From Nocardioides ganghwensis (GTDB lineage Bacteria; Actinomycetota; Actinomycetes; Propionibacteriales; Nocardioidaceae), in contig NZ_JACXYX010000009.1 of NCBI RefSeq assembly GCF_014779655.1, positions 1 to 64,000 on the forward strand: DNA of 64,000 bases, in the 5' to 3' direction. The stretch's first letter is position 1; each line of letters starts with the position of its first letter. Under the pieces are notes generated by a model, which was not told the DNA's origin, did not search any database, and saw nothing but the letters and a program-made list of their open reading frames with translations. Both the position numbers and the translations under genes were made by a program. This document shows, in pieces, positions 54,326-63,318 of the stretch.

Positions 54326-54406
54326 GAGCCGAGGATAGCCAGCGGGTGGGAGGACCCGTCGGCGCGTTCCACGACTGATCCGGCGTCTTCTAGACGCTCA
54401 TGGACA

Positions 54407-54433
54407 ACTTTTGCTTGACCAACGCACAAAAGT
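54407..54433. promoter_or_regulatory. Inverted repeat ACTTTTG-N13-CAAAAGT, likely operator of the large secreted-protein gene
   Basis: Perfect 7-bp arms with a 13-base spacer, about 90 bases before the start codon at 54523. The spacer contains TTGACC, a good -35. The long-spaced, T-rich/A-rich arms recall sites of ROK-type sugar repressors, but no regulator gene is adjacent. Repression by sugar availability would suit a carbohydrate-active product. Confidence 0.5.
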
Positions 54434-54522
54434 CTGCGAGCGTCGCCACACCACTCGTGACCCATGTCACAGCGCGACCTCACTCGCCGCCTGCCACCCG
54501 TCTGCACCCTGGAGGCCCTGGG

Positions 54523-57500
54523 ATGTCCACCACCCCGCGATCGATCCCGCGAGGATCAACCGGCCGGCGCTCGCGCGCCGGCACCGCCCTGCTCGCCGTA
54601 CTGGCTCTCGTCGGCAGCGTGCTGCTCGGCGCCGTCGTCGCCGCTCCTGCGCAGGCGCACGAGGGCCACGGCCACGTCCTGCTCTTCAACGAGGCGCCCG
54701 CCGGTCCGTGGCACGACGAGGCGATCGCCTACGGCACGCCCAAGATCAAGGCGGCGCTGGAGGCGGAGGGGATGACCGTCACGGTCTCCTCCGACTCCTC
54801 GGTCTTCACCGACGAGAACCTCGCGCAGTTCGACGCGATGATCGCCTTCCAGATCAACGGCGACCCGTGGACCGCGGCGGAGAAGGCCGCCATGGAGCGG
54901 TGGATGCAGGCCGGCGGCGGCATCGCGGCGATCCACAACGCCACCGACATGCGAGGCAACTACCCGTGGTGGGACGGCATGATCGGCGCGCTGATGCCCG
55001 GTCACTCCGCACAGGACATCCCCGCGGTGGTGCGCAACGAGGACGTCACCCACCCCTCCACCGAGCACTTCCAGGGCACCGCCAAGGTGACGCGGTGGAT
55101 GCGCAACGACGAGTGGTACAACTTCAACCGCAACGTCCGCGGCGAGGCCCACGTGCTGCAGACGATGGACGAGTCGACCTACAACCCCGGCTCCAACGCC
55201 CAGGGCTACGACCACCCGATCACCTGGTGCAAGCCCTACGACGGCGGTCGCTTCTGGAGCACCGCGCTGGGCCACTTCCCCAAGAACTACGACGAGCCCG
55301 AGTTCATGGACATGATCATCGGCGGCGTGAAGTACGTCGCGGGCCTCGACGAGGGCGACTGCGGCGGCACCGTGTGGAGCAACTACGAGCGCATCCCGCT
55401 CGACCAGAACACCTCGGCGCCCTTCGCCATCGACGTCGCCGACGACGGCAAGGTCTTCTACACCGAGCTCGTCCGCGGCCAGCTGCGCATGTACGACCCG
55501 GTCAGCCAGGCGGTCACGACCGTGCTGTCGCTGCCGGTCTACTCCGGTGGTGAGGACGGCCTCCTCGGAGTCGCGCTCGACCCGGACTTCGCGACCAACG
55601 GCCACATCTTCCTCTACCGCTCGGCGGCCTCGCCCGACGACTCCTCCCCGGACAACTTCTGGTCGACCGTCTCCCGCTTCACCTTCGAGAACGGGTCGGT
55701 CGACCCCGCCTCGGAGAAAGTGATCATCCGCATCCCCGCGCGGCGCCTGCCCGACGAGCCCGGCCACACCGGTGGCGGCCTCGACATCGACGACGACGGC
55801 ACGCTCTTCATCGGCGTCGGTGACGACGTCAACCCGCACTCCGAGCCGTCCGGCGGGTACGCCCCGCTGTCCGAGCGCGCCGGCACGTTCCACGACGCCC
55901 GCGAGACCTCGGCCAACACCAACGACCTGCGCGGCAAGATCCTGCGGATCACCCCGCTCGACGAGCCGGGCGAGCCCGGTGTCGGCTCGAGCTACACCAT
56001 CCCCGAGGGCAACCTGTTCCCCGAGTCCGAGGACGTCGGCCGCGACAAGACGCTCCCCGAGATCTACGCGATGGGCTTCCGCAACCCGTTCCGCTTCTCC
56101 GTCGACAGTGAGACCGGCTGGCTGAGCATGGCCGACTACTCGCCCGACAACGGCACCGACGCCCCCGCGACCCGCGGCCCCGCGGGCATCGCCGAGTGGA
56201 ACCTCATCAAGAGCGCCGGCAACTACGGCTGGCCGCTGTGCATGGGCGGCAACCACAACGGCCAGTACCCCAACGGCGAGCCGTTCCGCGACGTCGACTA
56301 CGGCAGCACCACGCCGCTCAACCCGCCGGTCGTGGGCGACTTCTTCGACTGCGCCAACCCGGTCAACGACTCGGTGCGCAACACCGGCCTGACCAACCTG
56401 CCCCCGGCCCGCGCCGCGGACATGTACTACGGCTACCGCCGGTCCTCGGTGGGCGCGATCCCGCAGGGTGGCGGCCTGGCCCCGATGGGCGGACCGATCT
56501 ACCGCTACGACGAGAACCTGGAGTCCGACACCAAGTTCCCCGAGTCGTTCGACGGCAAGCCGTTCTTCTACGACTGGGCCCGCAACAAGATGTACAACAT
56601 CCAGCTGAAGAACCCTGCCGCCGCGCAGGGCTCCCAGGTGGAGAAGGTCAACCCGTTCCTGCCCGACGTGCCGTTCCTGGCTCCGATCGACTCCAAGTTC
56701 GGCCCCGACGGCTCGATGTACGTCCTCGACTGGGGCGGCGGATACGGACGTGACAACCCCACGTCCGGCCTCTACCGCATCGACTACATCAGCGGCTCCC
56801 GATCCCCGGTCGCCCGCGTCGACGCCGCACCCGACTCCGGCCAGGCTCCGCTCGAGGTGACCTTCGACGGCAGCGGCTCGACCGACCCCGAGGACGAGGC
56901 GCTCACCTACGAGTGGGACTTCGACGGCGACGGCACCACCGACGCCACCGGTGCGACGGCCTCCCACACCTACACCTCCGAGGGGGTCTTCGACGCCCGC
57001 CTGACCGTCACCGACCCGGCCGGCAAGACCGGTACGACGACGGCGCCGATCACGGTCGGCAACACGCGCCCGGTGGTCGAGCTCGAGACCCCGCCGGACG
57101 GCTCGTTCTTCGACTTCGGCGACGAGATCAGCTGGCAGGTCCAAGTGACCGACCCGGAGGAGGAGTCGATCGACCCGCAGGCCGTCGAGGTGCAGCCTGC
57201 CCTCGGCCACGACGACCACGCGCACCCGCTGGTCGCCTCCCGCGGCCTGACCGGCAGCACCGAGACCAGCGTGGGCGGCCACGCGGCGGACGAGAACATC
57301 TTCTACGCCATCGACGCCCGCTACACCGACACCGGAGGTGCCGACGGGGAGAACCCGCTCCTGGGCTCCGACACGTCGGTGATCTTCCCCAAGCTGCGGC
57401 AGGCCGAGTGGTTCGACGCCAAGTCGGACACCGCCACCGTGGCGCCCGGACGCGACCCGGCCGGCGGCGGCCAGGTCGTGGTCGGCAAGGGCGGCGCGTG

Positions 57501-60500
57501 GGTGAGCTTCGAGCCGGTGAGCTTCCACCGGATCGACGCCTTCCACCTGCGCGTCCAGGCGGCGGCCGCCGGCGGCACCATCGAGCTGCGCAAGGGCAGC
57601 CCGACCGGTGAGGTCGTGGGGACCGCGGAGGTCCCGGCCACCGGCCAGCAGTTCCGTGACGTCGCGGTCGACGTCAGCGGTCTCGGCGACGAGTCGATGG
57701 ACCTCCACCTGGTCTTCACCGGGGCGGGCGACATCAAGCTCAACTTCTTCGAGGCCGTCGGCCAGGGCATCTCGCCCACCGCCAAGCCGGTCGTCTCCAT
57801 CACCGAGCCGGTCGACGGTGACAAGCTCGACCCCGGCGCCGAGGTGGCCGTGGCCGCCGACGCGTCCGACGCCGACGGCTCGGTCACGAAGGTCGAGTTC
57901 TTCGCCGGTGACACCAAGATCGGCGAGGACGACACCGCGCCGTACGCCGCGACGTGGACCGCTCCGGCCGAGGAGGGGCTCTACGAGCTGACTGCGAGGG
58001 CGACCGACGACGAGGGGAACGCCACCACGTCACGGCTCGTGCAGGTGCAGGTGGGCGAGCTCTTCGGCGACCTGGTCCCCTTCAGCAACGTCAACGGCGA
58101 GTTCGAGCGCCTCGCCGCGGGTGCGTTCCGGATCTCCGGTGCCGGCGCCAACGCCTGGCAGGGGACGGACCAGTACACGACGCTGTTCAAGCCGGGAGGC
58201 GGTGACGAGGAGTACGACGCCATCGTGCGGGTCGACGCCAGCACGCTCCTCAACAACTCCGGCAAGGCCGGTCTCATCATCCGCAACGACATGACGCAGC
58301 CCGGCACCTCGCCCGGCTACGCCATGCTCGCGTGGCGCCGCGCCAACGGGATGGAGTTCCTCACCGACCCCGACGGCAACGGCCAGCTCAACGCGTCCGT
58401 CGCCGGCGGCACCAGCACGGTGCCCAAGTGGCTGAAGCTCAGCCGCCGCGGCAACGAGGTGTCGGCGTACTGGTCCAACAACGGAACGTCGTGGACCCAG
58501 GTCGGCGCGGCCGTCACCCTGGCCGGCATCGCCAGCACGCAGGACGTCGGCATGTTCATCATGGCCCACGAGTCAGGCGTCCGGACGGCCGACTTCTCGC
58601 AGTTCGCGATCGACAGCGACCCGCAGGAGCCGGAGCCCGAGCCGGAGACCCCGAGCGAGCCGCTCAGCTGCGTCACCGGACCCGTCTCCGACGAGTTCGA
58701 CTCCCCGGCGCTGCTGCCCAAGTGGGCGATGCGCAACGCCCCCGGTGCACCGATCACGCAGGCCGGCGGCTCGCTCCGCCTGCCCGTCACGACCGGTGAC
58801 ATCAACGAGGCGAGCCCCGGACCGGTGAGCTTCGCCGGGCAGCCGGTGCCCGCCGGTGACTGGACCGCGACCACGAAGATCACGCTGGAGCACAGCTCCC
58901 ACTGGCAGTGGGCCGGCCTGGTCGTGCACCAGTCGGACGACGAGTACAACAAGCTCGCGTTCGTGCGGCACCAGAACGGGACCCGGCTCGTGGAGTTCCA
59001 GTCGGAGACCAACGGCTCGCGCACCACGCCCGCCGCGCCCGTCGTGGCGGCGGACTTCCCGAGCACGATCCACCTGCGGCTCACCAACGTCGCGGGCAAG
59101 CTCAGCGGGGCGTACTCCGCCGACGGGGCCGCCTGGACCGCGCTGACCGGCACGCTCGACCTCAAGACCGGGTCGGCTGCACGGATCGGGCTGATGGCGG
59201 CCGGTGACCTCGGCACCACGCCGCGCGTGGCGCAGGTCGACTGGTTCCGGGTGACCCCGGACCGTACGGCTCCCGCGGTCGAGGCCGACGACGAGTTCGA
59301 CGGCAGTGCGCTCGACGGCTGCCGCTGGGCGGAGTCGGTGCGCTACAGCTCGAACACCGAGTCGGTGGCGGACGGTCACCTCAAGATCGTGACGGAGCCG
59401 GGTGACATCAACGGCAACAACCCGGTCCAGCCGCGCAACTTCATCCTGCAGGACGCGCCCGAGGGTGACTGGGTGGCCGAGACCAAGCTCAAGGCCCCGC
59501 TCAAGCACCGCTGGCAGCTGGCCGGGCTGCTGATGTACGGCGATGACGACAACTACGCCAAGGCCGACATCGTCGCCTACAACGCGCCGGGCGCTGCGCT
59601 CGACCTGCGTGCCGAGCTGGCCGCGGAGAAGGGGGGCGCCGGCGTCAGCGGCGGCGACCAGGTCAACATCGCCGACACCACCGAGAGCGGCTACTGGTGG
59701 GTGCAGGTGACCAAGGCCGGCACGAGGTACACCGCCGCGGTGAAGTCGACCGCGGGTGCCTCCTGGACGCCCGTCGGCGACGGCATCACCTATGACGGAC
59801 CGCTCAACTCCATCGGCCTGATGGCGATCGGTCCCGACCAGGAGGAGCCGGTCACGGTCGAGTTCGACCACTTCCACCTCGACGGAGGGGAGGAGCCGCC
59901 GGTCGACACGACCGCGCCGGTCACCACCGCCGGCCAGGCCGTGGTCGAGGGCGGCGTGCGGGTCACGCTGACCGCGACCGACGAGTCCGGCGGGTCGGGT
60001 GTGGCCTCCACCGAGTACCGCGTCGACGAGGGTGCGTGGACCGCCTACACCGGTCCGTTCACCGTCACCGAGCCCGGCACCCACACGGTCGAGTTCCGCT
60101 CGACCGACGTGGCCGGCAACGAGGAGGCGACGAAGAGCATCGAGGTCGTCGTCGAGGCCGCCGACACCGACGCGCCGACCACGACCATCACCTGGTCACC
60201 GGCCGAGGCCGACGGCGAGGAGGGCTGGTACGTCACCGGACCGAGCTTCACCCTGGACGCGGAGGACGACGGCTCGGGTGCCGCGTCGACCGAGTACCGG
60301 ATCAACGACGGTGCCTGGACTACCTACGAGGCCGCGGTGGAGGTCCCCGACGGGGAGCACACCGTCGAGTTCCGCTCGACCGACGAGGCGGGCAACCAGG
60401 AGGACGTGCAGGCCTCGGAGGTGGCGGTCGACACGGTCACCCCGGCGACGGGGGCGACCCAGGAGAAGGCCGGCGACGGCGTACGGGTCGTGCTGGAGGC

Positions 60501-61458
60501 CAGCGACGCCACGTCCGGCGTGGCCTCCACGGAGTACCGCCTCGACGGCGGCGACTGGACGGTGTACGCCGACCCGGTCGTCGTGACCGGAGCCGGTGAG
60601 CACACGGTCGGGTACCGCTCGACCGACGTCGCGGGCAACATGGAGGAGGCCGGGTCCATCGACGTCACCGTCGACGGTCCGCCCGCCGACACCACGGCAC
60701 CGGTGACCACCGTGCGGACCGACCCGACCTCGCCCGACGGCAGCGCCGGCTGGTTCACCTCGGCTCCGAAGGTCACGCTCAGCGCGACCGACGCCGGGTC
60801 CGGGGTGGCACGCACCGAGTACCGCCTCGGCAGCGGCGCGTGGACGGCGTACACCGCTCCGTTCACCGTCACCGCGCAGGGCCGTCAGGTCCTGGAGGTG
60901 CGGTCGGTCGACGAGGCCGGCAACGTCGAGACGGCGCAGTCGCGCGAGATCGCGGTCGACACCGGTGAGCCGGAGGTCGCGATCTCCGGGATCCGGGCAC
61001 GCACCTACCCCAGCCACCAGCAGGCGTCGGTGACGTGGACGGCGACGGACGCGACGTCCGGGGTCCGCGGCGTACGGGCCACGCTCGACGGCGAGGCGGT
61101 CCAGGCGGGCGAGTGGTCCATGTGGACGCTCTCCACCGGTCGCCACGTCCTGACCGTCACCGCGACGGACGTGGCCGGCAACACCAGGTCGCAGACGGTG
61201 GTCTTCACCGTGCAGGCGACCGGGAAGTCGCTCACCAAGGTGGTGAAGGCACTGGCCGCCGGCGACGAGATCGGGCCGAAGCTCGCCAACAAGCTGCTCC
61301 AGGCCGACAAGGACGCCCGCAAGGCCGAGCGCTCCGGCGACCGCAAGGCGGCGAGGAAGGAGCTGAAGCAGCTGCGCAAGCTGGTCCGCACCAAGCTGGA
61401 CGGCGAGCTGCGCGCGGCCCTGCTGGCCCAGGTGAGGGAGCGCCTGGCGAAGCGCTGA
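54523..61458 (+). CDS. Large secreted multidomain protein: ThuA, sugar dehydrogenase propeller, PKD, CBM-like and Ig-like repeats
   Basis: 2311 residues. The ATG at 54523 has GGAGG 7 bases upstream. A Tat/Sec signal peptide (RRSRAG... AAPAQA, cleavage after about 45) is followed by these modules in order: ThuA-like (about 48-270), glucose/sorbosone dehydrogenase-like beta-propeller (about 285-750), PKD (about 760-845), CBM6-like (about 893-1080) and an Ig-like unit (about 1088-1176). Three concanavalin-like/DUF1349-type modules (about 1180-1790) and four Ig-like repeats with STEYR...AGN units (about 1793-2146) come next. A fifth divergent repeat and a basic helical tail (about 2235-2311) end the chain. 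No LPxTG or membrane anchor is seen. It is probably an extracellular sugar-processing enzyme. Confidence 0.85.
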   Translation: MSTTPRSIPRGSTGRRSRAGTALLAVLALVGSVLLGAVVAAPAQAHEGHGHVLLFNEAPAGPWHDEAIAYGTPKIKAALEAEGMTVTVSSDSSVFTDENLAQFDAMIAFQINGDPWTAAEKAAMERWMQAGGGIAAIHNATDMRGNYPWWDGMIGALMPGHSAQDIPAVVRNEDVTHPSTEHFQGTAKVTRWMRNDEWYNFNRNVRGEAHVLQTMDESTYNPGSNAQGYDHPITWCKPYDGGRFWSTALGHFPKNYDEPEFMDMIIGGVKYVAGLDEGDCGGTVWSNYERIPLDQNTSAPFAIDVADDGKVFYTELVRGQLRMYDPVSQAVTTVLSLPVYSGGEDGLLGVALDPDFATNGHIFLYRSAASPDDSSPDNFWSTVSRFTFENGSVDPASEKVIIRIPARRLPDEPGHTGGGLDIDDDGTLFIGVGDDVNPHSEPSGGYAPLSERAGTFHDARETSANTNDLRGKILRITPLDEPGEPGVGSSYTIPEGNLFPESEDVGRDKTLPEIYAMGFRNPFRFSVDSETGWLSMADYSPDNGTDAPATRGPAGIAEWNLIKSAGNYGWPLCMGGNHNGQYPNGEPFRDVDYGSTTPLNPPVVGDFFDCANPVNDSVRNTGLTNLPPARAADMYYGYRRSSVGAIPQGGGLAPMGGPIYRYDENLESDTKFPESFDGKPFFYDWARNKMYNIQLKNPAAAQGSQVEKVNPFLPDVPFLAPIDSKFGPDGSMYVLDWGGGYGRDNPTSGLYRIDYISGSRSPVARVDAAPDSGQAPLEVTFDGSGSTDPEDEALTYEWDFDGDGTTDATGATASHTYTSEGVFDARLTVTDPAGKTGTTTAPITVGNTRPVVELETPPDGSFFDFGDEISWQVQVTDPEEESIDPQAVEVQPALGHDDHAHPLVASRGLTGSTETSVGGHAADENIFYAIDARYTDTGGADGENPLLGSDTSVIFPKLRQAEWFDAKSDTATVAPGRDPAGGGQVVVGKGGAWVSFEPVSFHRIDAFHLRVQAAAAGGTIELRKGSPTGEVVGTAEVPATGQQFRDVAVDVSGLGDESMDLHLVFTGAGDIKLNFFEAVGQGISPTAKPVVSITEPVDGDKLDPGAEVAVAADASDADGSVTKVEFFAGDTKIGEDDTAPYAATWTAPAEEGLYELTARATDDEGNATTSRLVQVQVGELFGDLVPFSNVNGEFERLAAGAFRISGAGANAWQGTDQYTTLFKPGGGDEEYDAIVRVDASTLLNNSGKAGLIIRNDMTQPGTSPGYAMLAWRRANGMEFLTDPDGNGQLNASVAGGTSTVPKWLKLSRRGNEVSAYWSNNGTSWTQVGAAVTLAGIASTQDVGMFIMAHESGVRTADFSQFAIDSDPQEPEPEPETPSEPLSCVTGPVSDEFDSPALLPKWAMRNAPGAPITQAGGSLRLPVTTGDINEASPGPVSFAGQPVPAGDWTATTKITLEHSSHWQWAGLVVHQSDDEYNKLAFVRHQNGTRLVEFQSETNGSRTTPAAPVVAADFPSTIHLRLTNVAGKLSGAYSADGAAWTALTGTLDLKTGSAARIGLMAAGDLGTTPRVAQVDWFRVTPDRTAPAVEADDEFDGSALDGCRWAESVRYSSNTESVADGHLKIVTEPGDINGNNPVQPRNFILQDAPEGDWVAETKLKAPLKHRWQLAGLLMYGDDDNYAKADIVAYNAPGAALDLRAELAAEKGGAGVSGGDQVNIADTTESGYWWVQVTKAGTRYTAAVKSTAGASWTPVGDGITYDGPLNSIGLMAIGPDQEEPVTVEFDHFHLDGGEEPPVDTTAPVTTAGQAVVEGGVRVTLTATDESGGSGVASTEYRVDEGAWTAYTGPFTVTEPGTHTVEFRSTDVAGNEEATKSIEVVVEAADTDAPTTTITWSPAEADGEEGWYVTGPSFTLDAEDDGSGAASTEYRINDGAWTTYEAAVEVPDGEHTVEFRSTDEAGNQEDVQASEVAVDTVTPATGATQEKAGDGVRVVLEASDATSGVASTEYRLDGGDWTVYADPVVVTGAGEHTVGYRSTDVAGNMEEAGSIDVTVDGPPADTTAPVTTVRTDPTSPDGSAGWFTSAPKVTLSATDAGSGVARTEYRLGSGAWTAYTAPFTVTAQGRQVLEVRSVDEAGNVETAQSREIAVDTGEPEVAISGIRARTYPSHQQASVTWTATDATSGVRGVRATLDGEAVQAGEWSMWTLSTGRHVLTVTATDVAGNTRSQTVVFTVQATGKSLTKVVKALAAGDEIGPKLANKLLQADKDARKAERSGDRKAARKELKQLRKLVRTKLDGELRAALLAQVRERLAKR

Positions 61459-61495
61459 CGCGACCTGCCGGCGCAGCACGGCCGGCACCGAGACT

Positions 61496-61536
61496 CAGCC
61501 GGGTCCGGGGAGGGTGCCTCCCCCCGGGCCCGGCTG
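61496..61536 (+). terminator. Terminator after the large secreted-protein gene
   Basis: A long GC stem (CAGCCGGGTCCGGGG with CCCCGGGCCCGGCTG, one G:T, extended inward by GGGGAGG/CCTCCCC), 37 bases past the stop. Confidence 0.75.
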
Positions 61537-61614
61537 ATCCACACACCAGACGCCCCGGACTGTGGTCCCTGCCCACACGGTGGCGTCGGTCACATGGCCG
61601 CTAGGGTCTCGGGC

Positions 61615-62448
61615 ATGGACAAAGTGGTCTCTTCCGCGGCCGAGGCGGTCGCTGACATCCCGGACGGTGCGACCCTCGCGGTCGGCGGCTTCGGCCTCTC
61701 CGGCATCCCGTCGGTGCTCATCGACGCGCTGCTCGAGGCCGGCACGACCGACCTCGAGGCGGTGTCGAACAACTGCGGCGTGGACGAGTGGGGGCTGGGC
61801 AGGCTGCTGTTCGCCAAGCGGATCCGGCGGATGATCTCCTCCTACGTGGGGGAGAACAAGGAGTTCGCGCGGCAGTACCTGCACGGCGAGCTCGAGGTCG
61901 AGCTGACCCCGCAGGGCACGCTGGCCGAGCGGATGCGCGCGGGCGGCTCGGGGATCCCGGGCTTCTACACCGCGACCGGTGTCGGCACCCAGGTCGCCGA
62001 GGGCGGCCTGCCGTGGAAGTACGACTCCGAGGGCAACGTCGTCGTGAGCTCGCCGCCGAAGGAGACCAAGGTGTTCTCCACCGCCGAAGGGGACAGGGAG
62101 TACGTCCTCGAGGAGGCGATCGTGGCCGACTTCGGGCTCGTACGGGCCTGGAAGGGCGACCGGCACGGCAACCTGATCTACCGGCAGTCCGCGCGCAACT
62201 TCAACCCGCTCGCCGCGATGTGCGGGCGGGTGACGATCGCGGAGGTCGAGCACCTGGTCGAACCCGGCGAGCTCGACCCCAACGACATCCACACCCCGGG
62301 TGTCTACGTGCAGCGGGTCGTGGAGCTGACCCCGGAGCAGGCCACGGACAAGAGGATCGAGCGGGTCACGACGCGACCACGGCCCACTTCTGACGGGGCG
62401 GGTGCTGCTCCCGCTGACGACGCGGCGACGCACGGACTGGGAGGCTGA
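61615..62448 (+). CDS. scoA: 3-oxoacid CoA-transferase subunit A
   Basis: 277 residues from the ATG at 61615, 7 bases after TAGGGT (leaderless). The family motif [22 protein letters not shown] and the segment [16 protein letters not shown] are typical of the A subunit of succinyl-CoA:3-ketoacid CoA-transferase, used to activate acetoacetate. A low-complexity tail of about 30 residues ([13 protein letters not shown]) is longer than in most homologues. It is followed by subunit B after 5 bases. Confidence 0.9.
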   Translation: MDKVVSSAAEAVADIPDGATLAVGGFGLSGIPSVLIDALLEAGTTDLEAVSNNCGVDEWGLGRLLFAKRIRRMISSYVGENKEFARQYLHGELEVELTPQGTLAERMRAGGSGIPGFYTATGVGTQVAEGGLPWKYDSEGNVVVSSPPKETKVFSTAEGDREYVLEEAIVADFGLVRAWKGDRHGNLIYRQSARNFNPLAAMCGRVTIAEVEHLVEPGELDPNDIHTPGVYVQRVVELTPEQATDKRIERVTTRPRPTSDGAGAAPADDAATHGLGG

Positions 62449-62453
62449 GCGGC

Positions 62454-63122
62454 ATGGCATGGACGCGTGAGGAGATGGCCGCGCGGGCGGCCTCGGAGCT
62501 CAAGGACGGGTCGTACGTCAACCTCGGGATCGGGTTGCCGACGCTGGTGCCCAACTACGTCGCCGACGACGTGGAGCTGGTGCTGCAGTCGGAGAACGGC
62601 ATCCTCGGGGTGGGGGCCTACCCCTTCGAGGGCGAGGAGGACCCCGACCTGATCAACGCGGGCAAGGAGACGGTGACGCTGCGCAAGGGTGCGTCGTTCT
62701 TCGACTCCGCGCAGTCGTTCGGGATGATCCGCGGCGGCAAGATCGACGCCGCGATCCTCGGTGCGATGCAGGTCTCCGCGGTCGGTGACATCGCCAACTG
62801 GATGATCCCCGGAAAGATGGTCAAGGGCATGGGCGGCGCGATGGACCTGGTCCACGGGGCCAAGCGGGTGATCGTGCTGATGGAGCACACCGCCAAGGAC
62901 GGGTCGCTGAAGATCCTCGACGAGTGCGACCTGCCCTACACCGGCAAGCGCGTGGTGCAGCGGATCATCACCGACCTGGCCGTCATCGACGTGATCGACC
63001 CCGCGACGGGTGAGGTGGCGCCGTCGGGCACCCTCGGTGACCGCGCGCTCAAGCTGGTCGAGCTCGCCCCCGGCGTCACCGAGGACGAGGTGCGGGAGAA
63101 GACGGAGCCGGAGCTCGTCTGA
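62454..63122 (+). CDS. scoB: 3-oxoacid CoA-transferase subunit B
   Basis: 222 residues. The catalytic glutamate is E47 in [13 protein letters not shown], which forms the CoA thioester intermediate. [12 protein letters not shown] and [16 protein letters not shown] are further family signatures. It makes a heterodimer or heterotetramer with ScoA for acetoacetyl-CoA formation. A strong terminator follows. Confidence 0.93.
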   Translation: MAWTREEMAARAASELKDGSYVNLGIGLPTLVPNYVADDVELVLQSENGILGVGAYPFEGEEDPDLINAGKETVTLRKGASFFDSAQSFGMIRGGKIDAAILGAMQVSAVGDIANWMIPGKMVKGMGGAMDLVHGAKRVIVLMEHTAKDGSLKILDECDLPYTGKRVVQRIITDLAVIDVIDPATGEVAPSGTLGDRALKLVELAPGVTEDEVREKTEPELV

Positions 63123-63129
63123 GCCCTCC

Positions 63130-63182
63130 CGGGATCGGGGAGTGCTGGCTCGCCCTGGGCAGGCCGGCGCTCCCCGATCCCG
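63130..63182 (+). terminator. Terminator after scoB
   Basis: A 13-bp outer stem (CGGGATCGGGGAG with CTCCCCGATCCCG) with further pairing in the enclosed segment, 8 bases after the stop. Confidence 0.75.
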
Positions 63183-63284
63183 CTCTTCCAGGTGGTGCTT
63201 CCCGGACGGATGCGGGGCCGCGCAGGCGTGTGAGCCTGATCTCGTCGGGGAACATCGACGGCCGTCGGCTGGCTGAGGGAGTCG

Positions 63285-63290
63285 TACAGT
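63285..63290 (+). promoter_or_regulatory. Probable -10 box for the flavin oxidoreductase gene
   Basis: TACAGT, 29 bases before the start codon, leaving a leader of about 22 bases that holds TGGAGG. No good -35 is evident. Confidence 0.45.
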
Positions 63291-63318
63291 CCTCAACCTT
63301 TCTGGAGGCAGTCCTTCC

